Shown here: one piece after another, positions 54,153-61,706 of the stretch
How positions within the stretch are numbered: the stretch's first letter is position 1
Layout: each line of letters begins with the position of its first letter
NCBI RefSeq assembly: GCF_014385195.1
Contig: NZ_JACRTG010000003.1
Location: 1-64,000, forward strand
Source of the DNA: Paratissierella segnis
GTDB lineage: Bacteria; Bacillota; Clostridia; Tissierellales; Tissierellaceae
Reading direction: 5' to 3'
Length of the DNA stretch: 64,000 bases
Translations under genes and position numbers: made by a program
Notes under the pieces: generated by a model
Told to the model about the DNA's origin: nothing
The model's database searches: none
What the model saw: the letters and a program-made list of their open reading frames with translations, nothing else

Positions 54153-54180
54153 AAAGGTGAGATTTTTGGGTCTCACCTTT
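54153..54180. terminator. Terminator between convergent TetR and radical SAM-like genes
   Basis: aaaggtgaga pairs with tctcaccttt around tttttggg; it overlaps the last codons of the minus-strand gene. The outer T-run is short. Confidence 0.7.
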
Positions 54181-55216
54181 AGCATGAGAAAGAGAAGATA
54201 TCTTCTAGTTTAATATTAGTTATATTTAGATTTGAATTAGTATTTTCATTTTCTGTAATTATCTTACCATCTTGTAATATTTTTATAAAACAAGATTTGG
54301 ATGAAATAATTTTGCTGACATAGGACATATCCTCATATAAGTCGATTAAAAAGGTTGGATATTTTTGATTCGTCTTCATATCTTGTATATAGGAAGAAAC
54401 TTTTGCAATGTTTTCTTTTTTGCAGTTTTTTGAATGAATGAGAAAAGCAAAAGTTGAAGTTAGATTAACGATCTTATTTATCCATTCATTATTTAAGATA
54501 GTTTCAGTATCTTTATCATCATAAATGCTATGAATTCCATATAAACACTTATTTTCTTTTAATAACTCAACAGTTGACAAAAGTTCTTGATTTTCTTTCA
54601 TTTCTTCCATGTTAATGGAAATTAGAATATTTTTTAAGTTCTTTATCTTTAATATATCATTTATGTCCAGATTATTAGGATCTGCAAATAATATAAAAGC
54701 ACAATCCGGATTTTTTTCAAAGGCCTCAAACAAATTTTCTTTTAAGGATGTATTGTCATTAATAAAAGCTATATAGCTGAATATTCCCATATCTTTGCCA
54801 TCGCTTATTGACTTCAATATGTCAGATGAATTTAAACTAATTGCAGTCGGAATTGTAAAATCAAATATTATCGCCCATGGGGTATTGTATTCGTAGCAAT
54901 TTTCTTTTTCTCTGATAGTATTAGCTCCGTATGTCCAACTGTTAAGTCCTATATTTATTCCGAAAGTTTTAAGTATATTATTATCCACATTATTAACCGT
55001 ATTAAAAACTAAATCATAATAGGAACTATCCTCATTTTCCAACATATTTTGTGCAATTTGATAAAAATATTCTTGAAATCTTCCTTTAGCAAAATGAGCG
55101 CCTAAATCCACAAGGTTTCTAATCCCGCGTTTTGATTTTGTTCTAATTTCTTTTAAGCCTTTATCTATTGCAATATCCAACATTGTTCTCGTTAATTTCT
55201 GATGCATCAGACTCAC
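54179..55216 (-). CDS. Divergent radical SAM paralogue lacking the iron-sulfur motif
   Basis: A 345-residue protein whose organisation follows the radical SAM protein encoded divergently next to it. A shared anchor is NTPWAIIFDFTIPT (residues 111-124), matching SVPWAILMDPTSACNLHC in the neighbour, but the CxxxCxxC loop and roughly a dozen following residues are gone. SISDGKDMGIFSYIAF matches IIEQGKEMGTYMYIYSGGEP, but the SAM-binding GGEP is also lost. The remaining alpha/beta barrel (FILFADPNNLDINDI and onward) is kept. It is not obviously truncated or frameshifted, so it looks like a selected pseudoenzyme, perhaps a partner of the active enzyme. Confidence 0.75.
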   Translation of the reverse strand: MSLMHQKLTRTMLDIAIDKGLKEIRTKSKRGIRNLVDLGAHFAKGRFQEYFYQIAQNMLENEDSSYYDLVFNTVNNVDNNILKTFGINIGLNSWTYGANTIREKENCYEYNTPWAIIFDFTIPTAISLNSSDILKSISDGKDMGIFSYIAFINDNTSLKENLFEAFEKNPDCAFILFADPNNLDINDILKIKNLKNILISINMEEMKENQELLSTVELLKENKCLYGIHSIYDDKDTETILNNEWINKIVNLTSTFAFLIHSKNCKKENIAKVSSYIQDMKTNQKYPTFLIDLYEDMSYVSKIISSKSCFIKILQDGKIITENENTNSNLNITNIKLEDIFSFSC

Positions 55217-55399
55217 TCCTTTTATGTATATAATTAATATAAACTATTATGAAAAAGATTTCTATGGACATAACAGTATTTTGTCAAAAAAGTCAACAAA
55301 ATTTTCTGATGTCGTAATTTTGGACATTATTCTTTTTTGTCTAAAGACATTCTATTAACCATGATTTAAAATAAAATTAAATTAGGGGGTAGATATATT
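55217..55399. promoter_or_regulatory. Divergent promoter region of the radical SAM pair
   Basis: On the minus strand TTGACT with a 17-base spacer to TTATGT serves the paralogue. Repeated GACAT-like elements (tggaca at 55265, tggacat at 55321, agacat at 55345) could be regulator half-sites shared by both genes. Exact -10 boxes are uncertain. Confidence 0.35.
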
Positions 55400-56752
55400 A
55401 TGAAAGAAAAAACGTTGAAAGAAAACTTCCAATCCTATGGTATAAAGAAGGTTTTAAATTATTTAGATAGCGATCCGGATGCTAATATACCCAAAATTAT
55501 AGATTGGGTGGAAAAATTTGATAGAAACGGTGATATCAGCAGTCAATTAAAAGCTGTTAAAAACGTATTATCTGATACTGATAGCAATTGGTACAAATTA
55601 GTTAAAAGTTTGTGGACAGATATTGATGATGATGTAAGAAAAACCATGTTTGAGAATTTTGTTGTCAATACTACTATTTTAGGAGCCGCCAGAAAGAAAA
55701 AGATAAAAGAACAATATAATTGCAGCGTTCCATGGGCTATATTAATGGATCCTACATCTGCATGCAATCTTCATTGCATAGGGTGTTGGGCAGCGGAATA
55801 TGGCAATAAATTAAATATGGATATAGATACACTGGATAATATAATAGAACAAGGCAAAGAAATGGGCACCTACATGTATATTTATTCAGGCGGAGAGCCT
55901 ATGGTTAGGAAAAAGGATATTATAAAGTTGTGTGAAAAACATGATGATTGTGTATTTTTAGCATTTACCAATGGCACCTTAATTGATGAAGATTTTGCAA
56001 AAGAAATGCTGAGGGTTAAAAATTTTGTACCTGCTATAAGCGTTGAAGGATTTGAAGATGAGACGGACTTTAGACGTGGCGATGGAACGTATAGTCAGGT
56101 TTTAAGAGCAATGGATATACTTAAATCAAATAAACTTCCTTTTGGAATTTCTTGTTGTACTACCAGCCAAAATACTGAGGTAATAGGCAGCGAAGCCTAT
56201 ATTGATGATATGATTGAAAAAGGTGCTAAATTTGCTTGGTTCTTTACCTACATGCCAATCGGTAAAGATGCAGTGCCGGATCTTATGGTCAGTGCTGAAC
56301 AAAGAAAATTTATGTATCATCAAGTAAGGGAGTTTAGAAAAACTAAACCTATTTTTACGATTGATTTCTGGAATGATGGAGAATATATTGACGGATGTAT
56401 AGCAGGAGGAAGATGCTATCTTCATATAAATGCTAATGGAGATATTGAACCTTGTGCATTTATCCATTACTCGGATTCAAATATCCATGATAAAACTCTT
56501 TTGGAAGCATATACATCACCTTTATTTATGCAATACCATGATAATCAGCCATTTAATGATAATCATTTAAGACCATGTCCTTTATTGGATAATCCGGGAA
56601 GATTATCAGATATGGTGGATAAATCCGGGGCAAAATCTACTGATCTTCAAAACCCAGAAGATGTTCATGATCTTGCTGATAAATGTGTAGATAAAGCTGA
56701 AAAGTGGGCTACAGTCGCCGATGAATTATGGGAGTCAAGTACTGCAAAATAA
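55400..56752 (+). CDS. Radical SAM enzyme with C-terminal Cys-rich (SPASM-like) region
   Basis: A 450-residue radical SAM protein. The [4Fe-4S] ligands are C122, C126 and C129 in ACNLHCIGCW, and the SAM-contact motif is YIYSGGEPMVRKK. A helical N-terminal domain of 110 residues precedes the barrel. The end carries further Cys (CIAGGRCYLHINANGDIEPC; RPCPLLDNPG), as in SPASM/twitch auxiliary-cluster proteins that modify peptides or act in cofactor synthesis. It is divergent from its inactive-looking paralogue and is followed by a VTT membrane protein. The reaction is unknown. Confidence 0.88.
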   Translation: MKEKTLKENFQSYGIKKVLNYLDSDPDANIPKIIDWVEKFDRNGDISSQLKAVKNVLSDTDSNWYKLVKSLWTDIDDDVRKTMFENFVVNTTILGAARKKKIKEQYNCSVPWAILMDPTSACNLHCIGCWAAEYGNKLNMDIDTLDNIIEQGKEMGTYMYIYSGGEPMVRKKDIIKLCEKHDDCVFLAFTNGTLIDEDFAKEMLRVKNFVPAISVEGFEDETDFRRGDGTYSQVLRAMDILKSNKLPFGISCCTTSQNTEVIGSEAYIDDMIEKGAKFAWFFTYMPIGKDAVPDLMVSAEQRKFMYHQVREFRKTKPIFTIDFWNDGEYIDGCIAGGRCYLHINANGDIEPCAFIHYSDSNIHDKTLLEAYTSPLFMQYHDNQPFNDNHLRPCPLLDNPGRLSDMVDKSGAKSTDLQNPEDVHDLADKCVDKAEKWATVADELWESSTAK

Positions 56753-56768
56753 TGTTAGAGGTGATTTG

Positions 56769-57428
56769 GTGAAAAAACCTTCAAAACAATTTTTATTGAA
56801 GTTACTACCGGCTATAGTGGCATTTGTAGGGATTATAATATTTCTTTCCTACGGTCAGAATATTACGGTTGATGATATAATAAGCTATACACCTGAAAAT
56901 AAACTAATGGCTTCTATATTTATACTCTTGATGTTTTTTATAAAATCCTTGACAGTTATGTTCCCCGTAGCAATTATATATATTGTTACGGGGATGATAT
57001 TTCCTCCCTTTTTAGCAGTACTTATTAACATTATAGGTATTGGTATAGGGTTTTCTTATTCCCATTGGGTGGGGCACACTTCGACAAGTAATTTGAAGGA
57101 TCAATTAATGATTAAATATCCAAAATTGACGCAATTGGATTCTCTAATGAAAAACAATGAGTGGTTCATTACCTTTATTGTGAGAATGGTTGGCATAATT
57201 CCAATAGATGTAGTTAGCATATTTATGGGATCGGCTGGAATATCATTTACAAAATATTTGACTGCATCAATTTTAGGAACACTTCCTATTTTATTGACAA
57301 CAACTTTTATCGGTAGTACGATTACAGATCCAACATCTCCGGAATTTATCTTATCATTATTGTTAAGAGTTGTAATTTCTGCTTTATCAAGTCTTATCTA
57401 TAAAAAGGCAATTAACAAAACCGGTTAA
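56769..57428 (+). CDS. VTT-domain (TVP38/TMEM64/DedA-like) membrane protein
   Basis: About 219 residues with five to six helices. VTGMIFPPFLAVLINIIGIG and FIVRMVGIIPIDVVSIFMGSAGI carry the VTT signature of DedA-related lipid scramblase-like proteins. A longer frame starts inside the radical SAM gene at 56721, but the GTG at 56769 sits after AGAGGTGAT and is preferred. It is probably co-transcribed with the radical SAM gene, which suggests that the enzyme's product or substrate is membrane-linked. Confidence 0.85.
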   Translation: MKKPSKQFLLKLLPAIVAFVGIIIFLSYGQNITVDDIISYTPENKLMASIFILLMFFIKSLTVMFPVAIIYIVTGMIFPPFLAVLINIIGIGIGFSYSHWVGHTSTSNLKDQLMIKYPKLTQLDSLMKNNEWFITFIVRMVGIIPIDVVSIFMGSAGISFTKYLTASILGTLPILLTTTFIGSTITDPTSPEFILSLLLRVVISALSSLIYKKAINKTG

Positions 57429-57501
57429 TTTAATAAAATAGTTCATAATACCCTCCATTCTGGCATAAAATCTTATTAAGATTAGGATAGGGGGGTTATT
57501 T

Positions 57502-57795
57502 ATGTTTGACGACTTTATGAGTGCAGAGATGTTGACGACTTTTGCCGGTTTGACCGGTGCTGTGATTGTAATTGTACAGTTTACAAAATCAATAATAAAG
57601 AAAAGATTTGGTGATTCCTTTATAAGGGTTTATGCTTTTGCAATTTCCCTAATACTGACTTTTATATTTGGAAAAAATTCCTTTAATGCTGAGGGAATAG
57701 TTCTCTCTATTATTAATGCCATGTTAATTACCATAACCAGTTTTGGAGGGTATGAAATGATGGCGGATCCAATGGCACAAGGAAAAAGAAAATAA
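57502..57795 (+). CDS. Small holin-like membrane protein (97 aa)
   Basis: Two to three hydrophobic stretches (TFAGLTGAVIVIVQFTKSII; VYAFAISLILTFIFG; IVLSIINAMLITITS) separated by short charged loops, with a basic tail QGKRK. This layout resembles phage-type holins and some sporulation membrane peptides. No endolysin gene lies beside it. The GGGGGG-type ribosome site precedes the ATG. Exact family not recognised. Confidence 0.6.
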   Translation: MFDDFMSAEMLTTFAGLTGAVIVIVQFTKSIIKKRFGDSFIRVYAFAISLILTFIFGKNSFNAEGIVLSIINAMLITITSFGGYEMMADPMAQGKRK

Positions 57796-57832
57796 CAGGC
57801 TTTCAAATATAAAATTATATTGGAGGATTTTT

Positions 57833-57994
57833 ATGAAATTTGCAACATTTTATCAACAGGGAAATGATGAGGGATTAAAGGAAAAGGTCGAGGCATGGAT
57901 AAAAGATAATGAAGATAATATATTGGAGATTGTAGATGTAGAATACGAATACTCAAACAATACTTATATGGCAATAATAACTTATTTAGATTAA
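57833..57994 (+). CDS. Small Cse60-like protein (53 aa)
   Basis: Encodes MKFATFYQQGNDEGLKEKVE, a helical middle and a C-terminal pair of strands (IVDVEYEYSNN; YMAIITYLD). The length and pattern resemble Cse60, a small sporulation-phase protein of bacilli. TGGAGG lies before the ATG. It follows the holin-like gene by 37 bases and is followed by a terminator, so both may form one small transcript. Confidence 0.6.
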   Translation: MKFATFYQQGNDEGLKEKVEAWIKDNEDNILEIVDVEYEYSNNTYMAIITYLD

Positions 57995-58018
57995 AGGGGT
58001 AATAAACTCCTTTTTTTT
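57993..58018 (+). terminator. Terminator after the small-gene pair
   Basis: aaggggt pairs with actcctt (one G-T pair) around aataa, followed by TTTTTT. Confidence 0.75.
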
Positions 58019-58064
58019 TGTATGCTTTTATGGTATATTCTAATAAAAAGGAGGCGTTGGTTTT

Positions 58065-58871
58065 ATGGATAAAATTATAGGCTTTATAGGTTGCGGCAAT
58101 ATGGCTCAGGCTATTATGGGCAGTATAATAAAGGCAAAATTGGTTCCAACAGAAAATATCATTGCATCCGATGTAATACCATCTCTTAGGGAAATGGTCT
58201 CTGAAAAACACAATATAAGAACTACAATGGATAATAAGGAGGTTGTTAGGGCAGCAGATTATGTGATACTTGCAATAAAACCAAATGTTTATGAACTGGT
58301 ACTCAATGAGATAAAGGACTATATAAAAGAAAATGGCATAATACTAAGTATTGGTGCAGGTATCAGCTCTTCATTCCTTAAGAAAAATCTAAATGAAGGG
58401 ACTAAATATGTAAAAGTTATGCCAAATACTCCCGCATTAGTAGGGGAGGGTATGTCAGCAGTTGCTATGACTGATATGTTTTCAAAAGAAGAATTTAACG
58501 AAATATTAAGTATATTGAATACATTTGGCAGAACAGAAGTTATACCGGAATATCAAATGGATGGGTTTACAGCAATTTCCGGCTCCTCTCCGGCTTATGT
58601 ATTTATGATGATAGAAGCTATGGCCGATGGAGCAGTACTTGAAGGCATACCTAGAGTGCAAGCTTATACTATAGCGGCACAAGCGGTTTTAGGATCCGCT
58701 AAGATGGTTTTAGAAACAGGCTTGCACCCAGCAGCATTAAAAGACAATGTATGTTCCCCGGCAGGGACAACCATAGATGCTGTTGCAAGTCTTGAAGAAA
58801 ATGGATTTAGGTCTGCTATTATAGAAGCTATTAGGGTATGTGCGGATAAGAGCAGGGAAATGTCAAAATAG
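58065..58871 (+). CDS. proC: Pyrroline-5-carboxylate reductase
   Basis: A 268-residue enzyme making proline from pyrroline-5-carboxylate with NAD(P)H. The Rossmann start IIGFIGCGNMAQAIMG, KVMPNTPALVGEGMSA, SGSSPAYVFMMIEAMADGAV and the C-terminal CSPAGTTIDAVASLEENGFR signature are all present. Monocistronic, with AAGGAGG before the ATG. No other proline genes are in the window. Confidence 0.97.
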   Translation: MDKIIGFIGCGNMAQAIMGSIIKAKLVPTENIIASDVIPSLREMVSEKHNIRTTMDNKEVVRAADYVILAIKPNVYELVLNEIKDYIKENGIILSIGAGISSSFLKKNLNEGTKYVKVMPNTPALVGEGMSAVAMTDMFSKEEFNEILSILNTFGRTEVIPEYQMDGFTAISGSSPAYVFMMIEAMADGAVLEGIPRVQAYTIAAQAVLGSAKMVLETGLHPAALKDNVCSPAGTTIDAVASLEENGFRSAIIEAIRVCADKSREMSK

Positions 58872-58968
58872 GTAAAAGGTAATATGTAAAACATAGTAAA
58901 CAGTTAGCAACAGGGAATCAGGGATTAAGTTTTGTGCAGTATAATTGTATTTGAATGGGGGTTTTATT

Positions 58969-59658
58969 TTGCGGGAAAGATATTTTTTTGGAATTTTATT
59001 AATTCTTCTTGGGCTAGGGTTTTTAGCGGATCAATTAGGCTATTTTCAAATGGGAGAGATCATTTCCACATATTGGCCATTGGTTTTGATTATCGCCGGA
59101 ATAACTGGATTATTCGATAGGAAATCCTCTAAGATGGGTAATCTAATAGTGCTTGCATTGGGTATTTTGTTTCAATTAAATAGATTGGACTATTTAGAAG
59201 TTGAGGTATTCAGATTATTCTGGCCTATAGTTTTAATTATTGTCGGATTGAATATACTTTTTACAAAAGGAATAAGCAATCACAATGTTAAGGTGGATCC
59301 GGACAAATGGTCTACAAATGTCATAGAAGATGCAACTGTAGATTCATTTGTAATTTTTTCAGGATTGGAAACGAATAACCAATCACAGGAATTTAAAGGT
59401 GGAAAATTGACAGCGGTCTTTGGAGGGATTGATCTAAGATTAACTGAAGCAAATCTTTATAATAACGAAGCATTTATAGATGCTACTACGTTATTTGGCG
59501 GAATAGATATAATCGTACCAAATAATTGGAGAGTAGAAATGACAGGAACTCCAATCTTTGGAAGCTGGAGTAACAATGCAAGGTCAAACCCTGATCCGGA
59601 TGCACCTGTGCTTAAAATAAGATGTATGCCTATATTTGGGGGGATTGATGTAAAATAA
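58969..59658 (+). CDS. LiaF-like cell-envelope stress protein
   Basis: About 229 residues. Four short helices in the first 110 (FFGILLILLGLGFLADQLGY; YWPLVLIIAGITGLF; FRLFWPIVLIIVGLNILF) are followed by the soluble LiaF-type beta-helical domain (LTAVFGGIDLRL; ATTLFGGIDIIVPNNW). LiaF inhibits the LiaS histidine kinase in B. subtilis, but no liaRS genes are adjacent. The start is the TTG at 58969 after GGGGG, giving the usual short N-terminus; a longer ATG frame (58945) has no ribosome site. Confidence 0.82.
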   Translation: MRERYFFGILLILLGLGFLADQLGYFQMGEIISTYWPLVLIIAGITGLFDRKSSKMGNLIVLALGILFQLNRLDYLEVEVFRLFWPIVLIIVGLNILFTKGISNHNVKVDPDKWSTNVIEDATVDSFVIFSGLETNNQSQEFKGGKLTAVFGGIDLRLTEANLYNNEAFIDATTLFGGIDIIVPNNWRVEMTGTPIFGSWSNNARSNPDPDAPVLKIRCMPIFGGIDVK

Positions 59659-59690
59659 TCGTTGGGAAACTTTTCCCAGCGATTTTTTTT
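59657..59690 (+). terminator. Terminator after the LiaF-like gene
   Basis: aatcgttggga (59657-59667) pairs with tcccagcgatt (59674-59684), one G-T pair, followed by TTTTTT. Confidence 0.88.
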
Positions 59691-59699
59691 AAATATATA

Positions 59700-59747
59700 T
59701 TGACAATATGGATATCCTAGTGTACTATATAATTAATACACTAGGAT
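59700..59747 (+). promoter_or_regulatory. Promoter and operator of the GntR/ABC operon
   Basis: TTGACA (59700-59705), 17-base spacer, TACTAT (59723-59728). A perfect 11-base inverted repeat, atcctagtgta (59714-59724) and tacactaggat (59737-59747), brackets the -10 box: a textbook YtrA-type autoregulatory operator. Confidence 0.8.
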
Positions 59748-59759
59748 AGGGGTGAAAGT

Positions 59760-60122
59760 ATGAACTTTGATAGTAATTTACCTATATATATTCAGATCAT
59801 GGATTTAATAAAAAGACAAGTCATAACCGGAGATTTAAAGGAGGGGGATAAATTGCCATCAGTAAGAGAAATTGCTACACAATTGAAGGTCAATCCAAAT
59901 ACGATACAGAGAAGCTATCAAGAGCTTGAAAGAGAAAATTTAGTTTATACACAAAGGGGTATGGGTACCTTTGTTACTGAAGATAAACAATTGGTTAAAG
60001 AATTAAAAGTGAATATAGCAAAAAATATTATAAACAATTTCCTAGATGACATGAAGGCAATTGGATATAGCCCCCATGAAATACTGGATTTAATCAGCAA
60101 TAGGGTAAGGGAGGGAAAATAG
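59760..60122 (+). CDS. GntR-family regulator, YtrA subgroup
   Basis: A 120-residue regulator with LPIYIQIMDLIKRQVITGDL and KLPSVREIATQLKVNPNTIQ forming the winged helix-turn-helix and a short helical tail. It overlaps the ABC ATPase gene by one base (TAGTG) and probably represses its own operon through the palindrome in the promoter. Confidence 0.93.
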   Translation: MNFDSNLPIYIQIMDLIKRQVITGDLKEGDKLPSVREIATQLKVNPNTIQRSYQELERENLVYTQRGMGTFVTEDKQLVKELKVNIAKNIINNFLDDMKAIGYSPHEILDLISNRVREGK

Positions 60123-60817
60123 TGACCAACATAATTGAAATAAATAATTTAACTAAAAGTTATTATAATAAAAGAGCATTAAACAACTTAAATTTAAATA
60201 TTGAAAGTGGAAAGGTTGTGGGTATACTGGGGCCAAACGGCAGCGGTAAAACTACGTTGTTAAAAATTCTTGCCGGATTGTTGAGACAGTCTAAAGGAGA
60301 AGTTTTAATAGATGGACAAAAACCCGGAGTATATACAAAGTCCATTGTATCTTATCTTCCGGATAGAAATTTTTTATACGATTGGATGAAAATCAATGAT
60401 GCGATTTGTTTTTATAAGGATTTCTTTGTTGATTTTGATGAAGATAAAGCTGATGATTTATTGAAATTTATGAAATTGGAAAGAGGTATGAAGATTGATT
60501 CATTGTCCAAAGGTATGAAGGAAAAATTAAATCTGACATTGGTGTTGGCAAGAAAGGCAAAAGTCTATATATTAGACGAGCCGATTGCAGGTGTTGATCC
60601 GGTAGCTAGAGACCAAATCTTAAATGCCATAATAAATAATTATGAAAAGGATAGCTCTATGGTAATTACTACACATTTAGTTCGAGATATGGAAAATATC
60701 TTTGATGATGTTGTTTATTTAAGCGAAGGAGATATACTGCTTCAAGGTAATGCCGAAGGCTTAAGAGAAGAAAGACAAATGTCGATTGATGAATTATATA
60801 AAGAGATATTCGGTTAG
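60122..60817 (+). CDS. ABC transporter ATP-binding protein (GntR-controlled)
   Basis: A 231-residue ATPase: Walker A GPNGSGKTT, a divergent signature LSKGMKEKLNLTLVLA typical of the YtrB/YhcH group, Walker B VYILDEPIAGVDP and the switch His in ITTHLV. It pairs with the next membrane protein; such GntR-ABC sets respond to lantibiotics or wall stress. It starts with GTG overlapping the regulator stop. Confidence 0.92.
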   Translation: MTNIIEINNLTKSYYNKRALNNLNLNIESGKVVGILGPNGSGKTTLLKILAGLLRQSKGEVLIDGQKPGVYTKSIVSYLPDRNFLYDWMKINDAICFYKDFFVDFDEDKADDLLKFMKLERGMKIDSLSKGMKEKLNLTLVLARKAKVYILDEPIAGVDPVARDQILNAIINNYEKDSSMVITTHLVRDMENIFDDVVYLSEGDILLQGNAEGLREERQMSIDELYKEIFG

Positions 60818-60828
60818 GGGGGATATAG

Positions 60829-61671
60829 ATGTTTAAATATATGAGATATGAAATTAAAGGAACGCATAAATTTATGGGACTTTTAATACTATTTGTATTG
60901 GGAGCTTCTACAGGCATTCAGTTATTTGCATTAAATGCTTCAAAAAAGTACAATGATGGGTTAGATGGGTTTGGAAAGATACCAAATTTGCTAATGCCAC
61001 TTCTAGTTCTAATGATCTTTGGTGCTTTTGTCACGGCGCTATTCTATATTATTGGTTCATTTCGAAAGGAATTATATGAAGATAGGGGATATCTCACATT
61101 TTCACTTCCTCTATCAGGGAATCAAATATTAGGATCTAAGATGGTAGCTGCTCTAATGTGGGCTGTGGCAATAGGTCTGTCAGTTATTGTATATAACGCA
61201 CTTTTAGGTTCAATCTTATTTGGATTTGATTGGGTAGAAGGCGTAAAGTATGTATTCAATATCATACCTTCTAGTTTTACAATAACAATAGGTCTTTTTA
61301 TTATACTTTCGTCAGTTATTACATTGTTATTAATATATTTTGCAATTACGTTAAGTAAAGTCAGTATAAAAAACAAGAAAATAGGCGGACTTTGGTTTAT
61401 AATTTTCTTGATATTGAATTCTTTTGTAAATTATTTAATCCTAAAAGTATCCGGTGTATTTCCATATTATCTCGATTTAAATACATTTAAAATAACAGGA
61501 TTAAATTCATTAATTACAAAAAGTTTTATGAGCTATGTGGACATGGGATTTTTTGTAACAGGTAATGGTACTACATTGGTAAATATATTCAGCTTTATCT
61601 TTTCAATATTGATAGCTGTAGGAACGTTCCTAGGAACAAGCTATCTAATTGAAAGAAAAATAGATCTTTAA
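60829..61671 (+). CDS. ABC transporter permease
   Basis: A 280-residue membrane protein with six helices (FMGLLILFVLGASTGIQLFA; MLFGAFVT-like stretch; IILSSVITLLLIYFAITL) and a basic loop SFRKELYEDRGYLTFSLPLSG, typical of ABC-2-like export permeases associated with YtrA regulators. It follows the ATPase by 11 bases with GGGGGGAT as ribosome site. Substrate unknown. Confidence 0.85.
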   Translation: MFKYMRYEIKGTHKFMGLLILFVLGASTGIQLFALNASKKYNDGLDGFGKIPNLLMPLLVLMIFGAFVTALFYIIGSFRKELYEDRGYLTFSLPLSGNQILGSKMVAALMWAVAIGLSVIVYNALLGSILFGFDWVEGVKYVFNIIPSSFTITIGLFIILSSVITLLLIYFAITLSKVSIKNKKIGGLWFIIFLILNSFVNYLILKVSGVFPYYLDLNTFKITGLNSLITKSFMSYVDMGFFVTGNGTTLVNIFSFIFSILIAVGTFLGTSYLIERKIDL

Positions 61672-61678
61672 AGTATTA

Positions 61679-61706
61679 AAAAATGGCGGGTAACCGCCAT
61701 TTTTAG
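61679..61706. terminator. Bidirectional terminator
   Basis: aaaaatggcgg (61679-61689) pairs with ccgccattttt (61694-61704) around GTAA. It ends the GntR/ABC operon and the convergent lipoprotein gene, whose stop lies inside it. Confidence 0.9.

Noticed and set aside
57502..57795. Prophage lysis cassette
   Set aside because: Only a holin-like gene is present; no endolysin, tail or other phage genes adjoin it.
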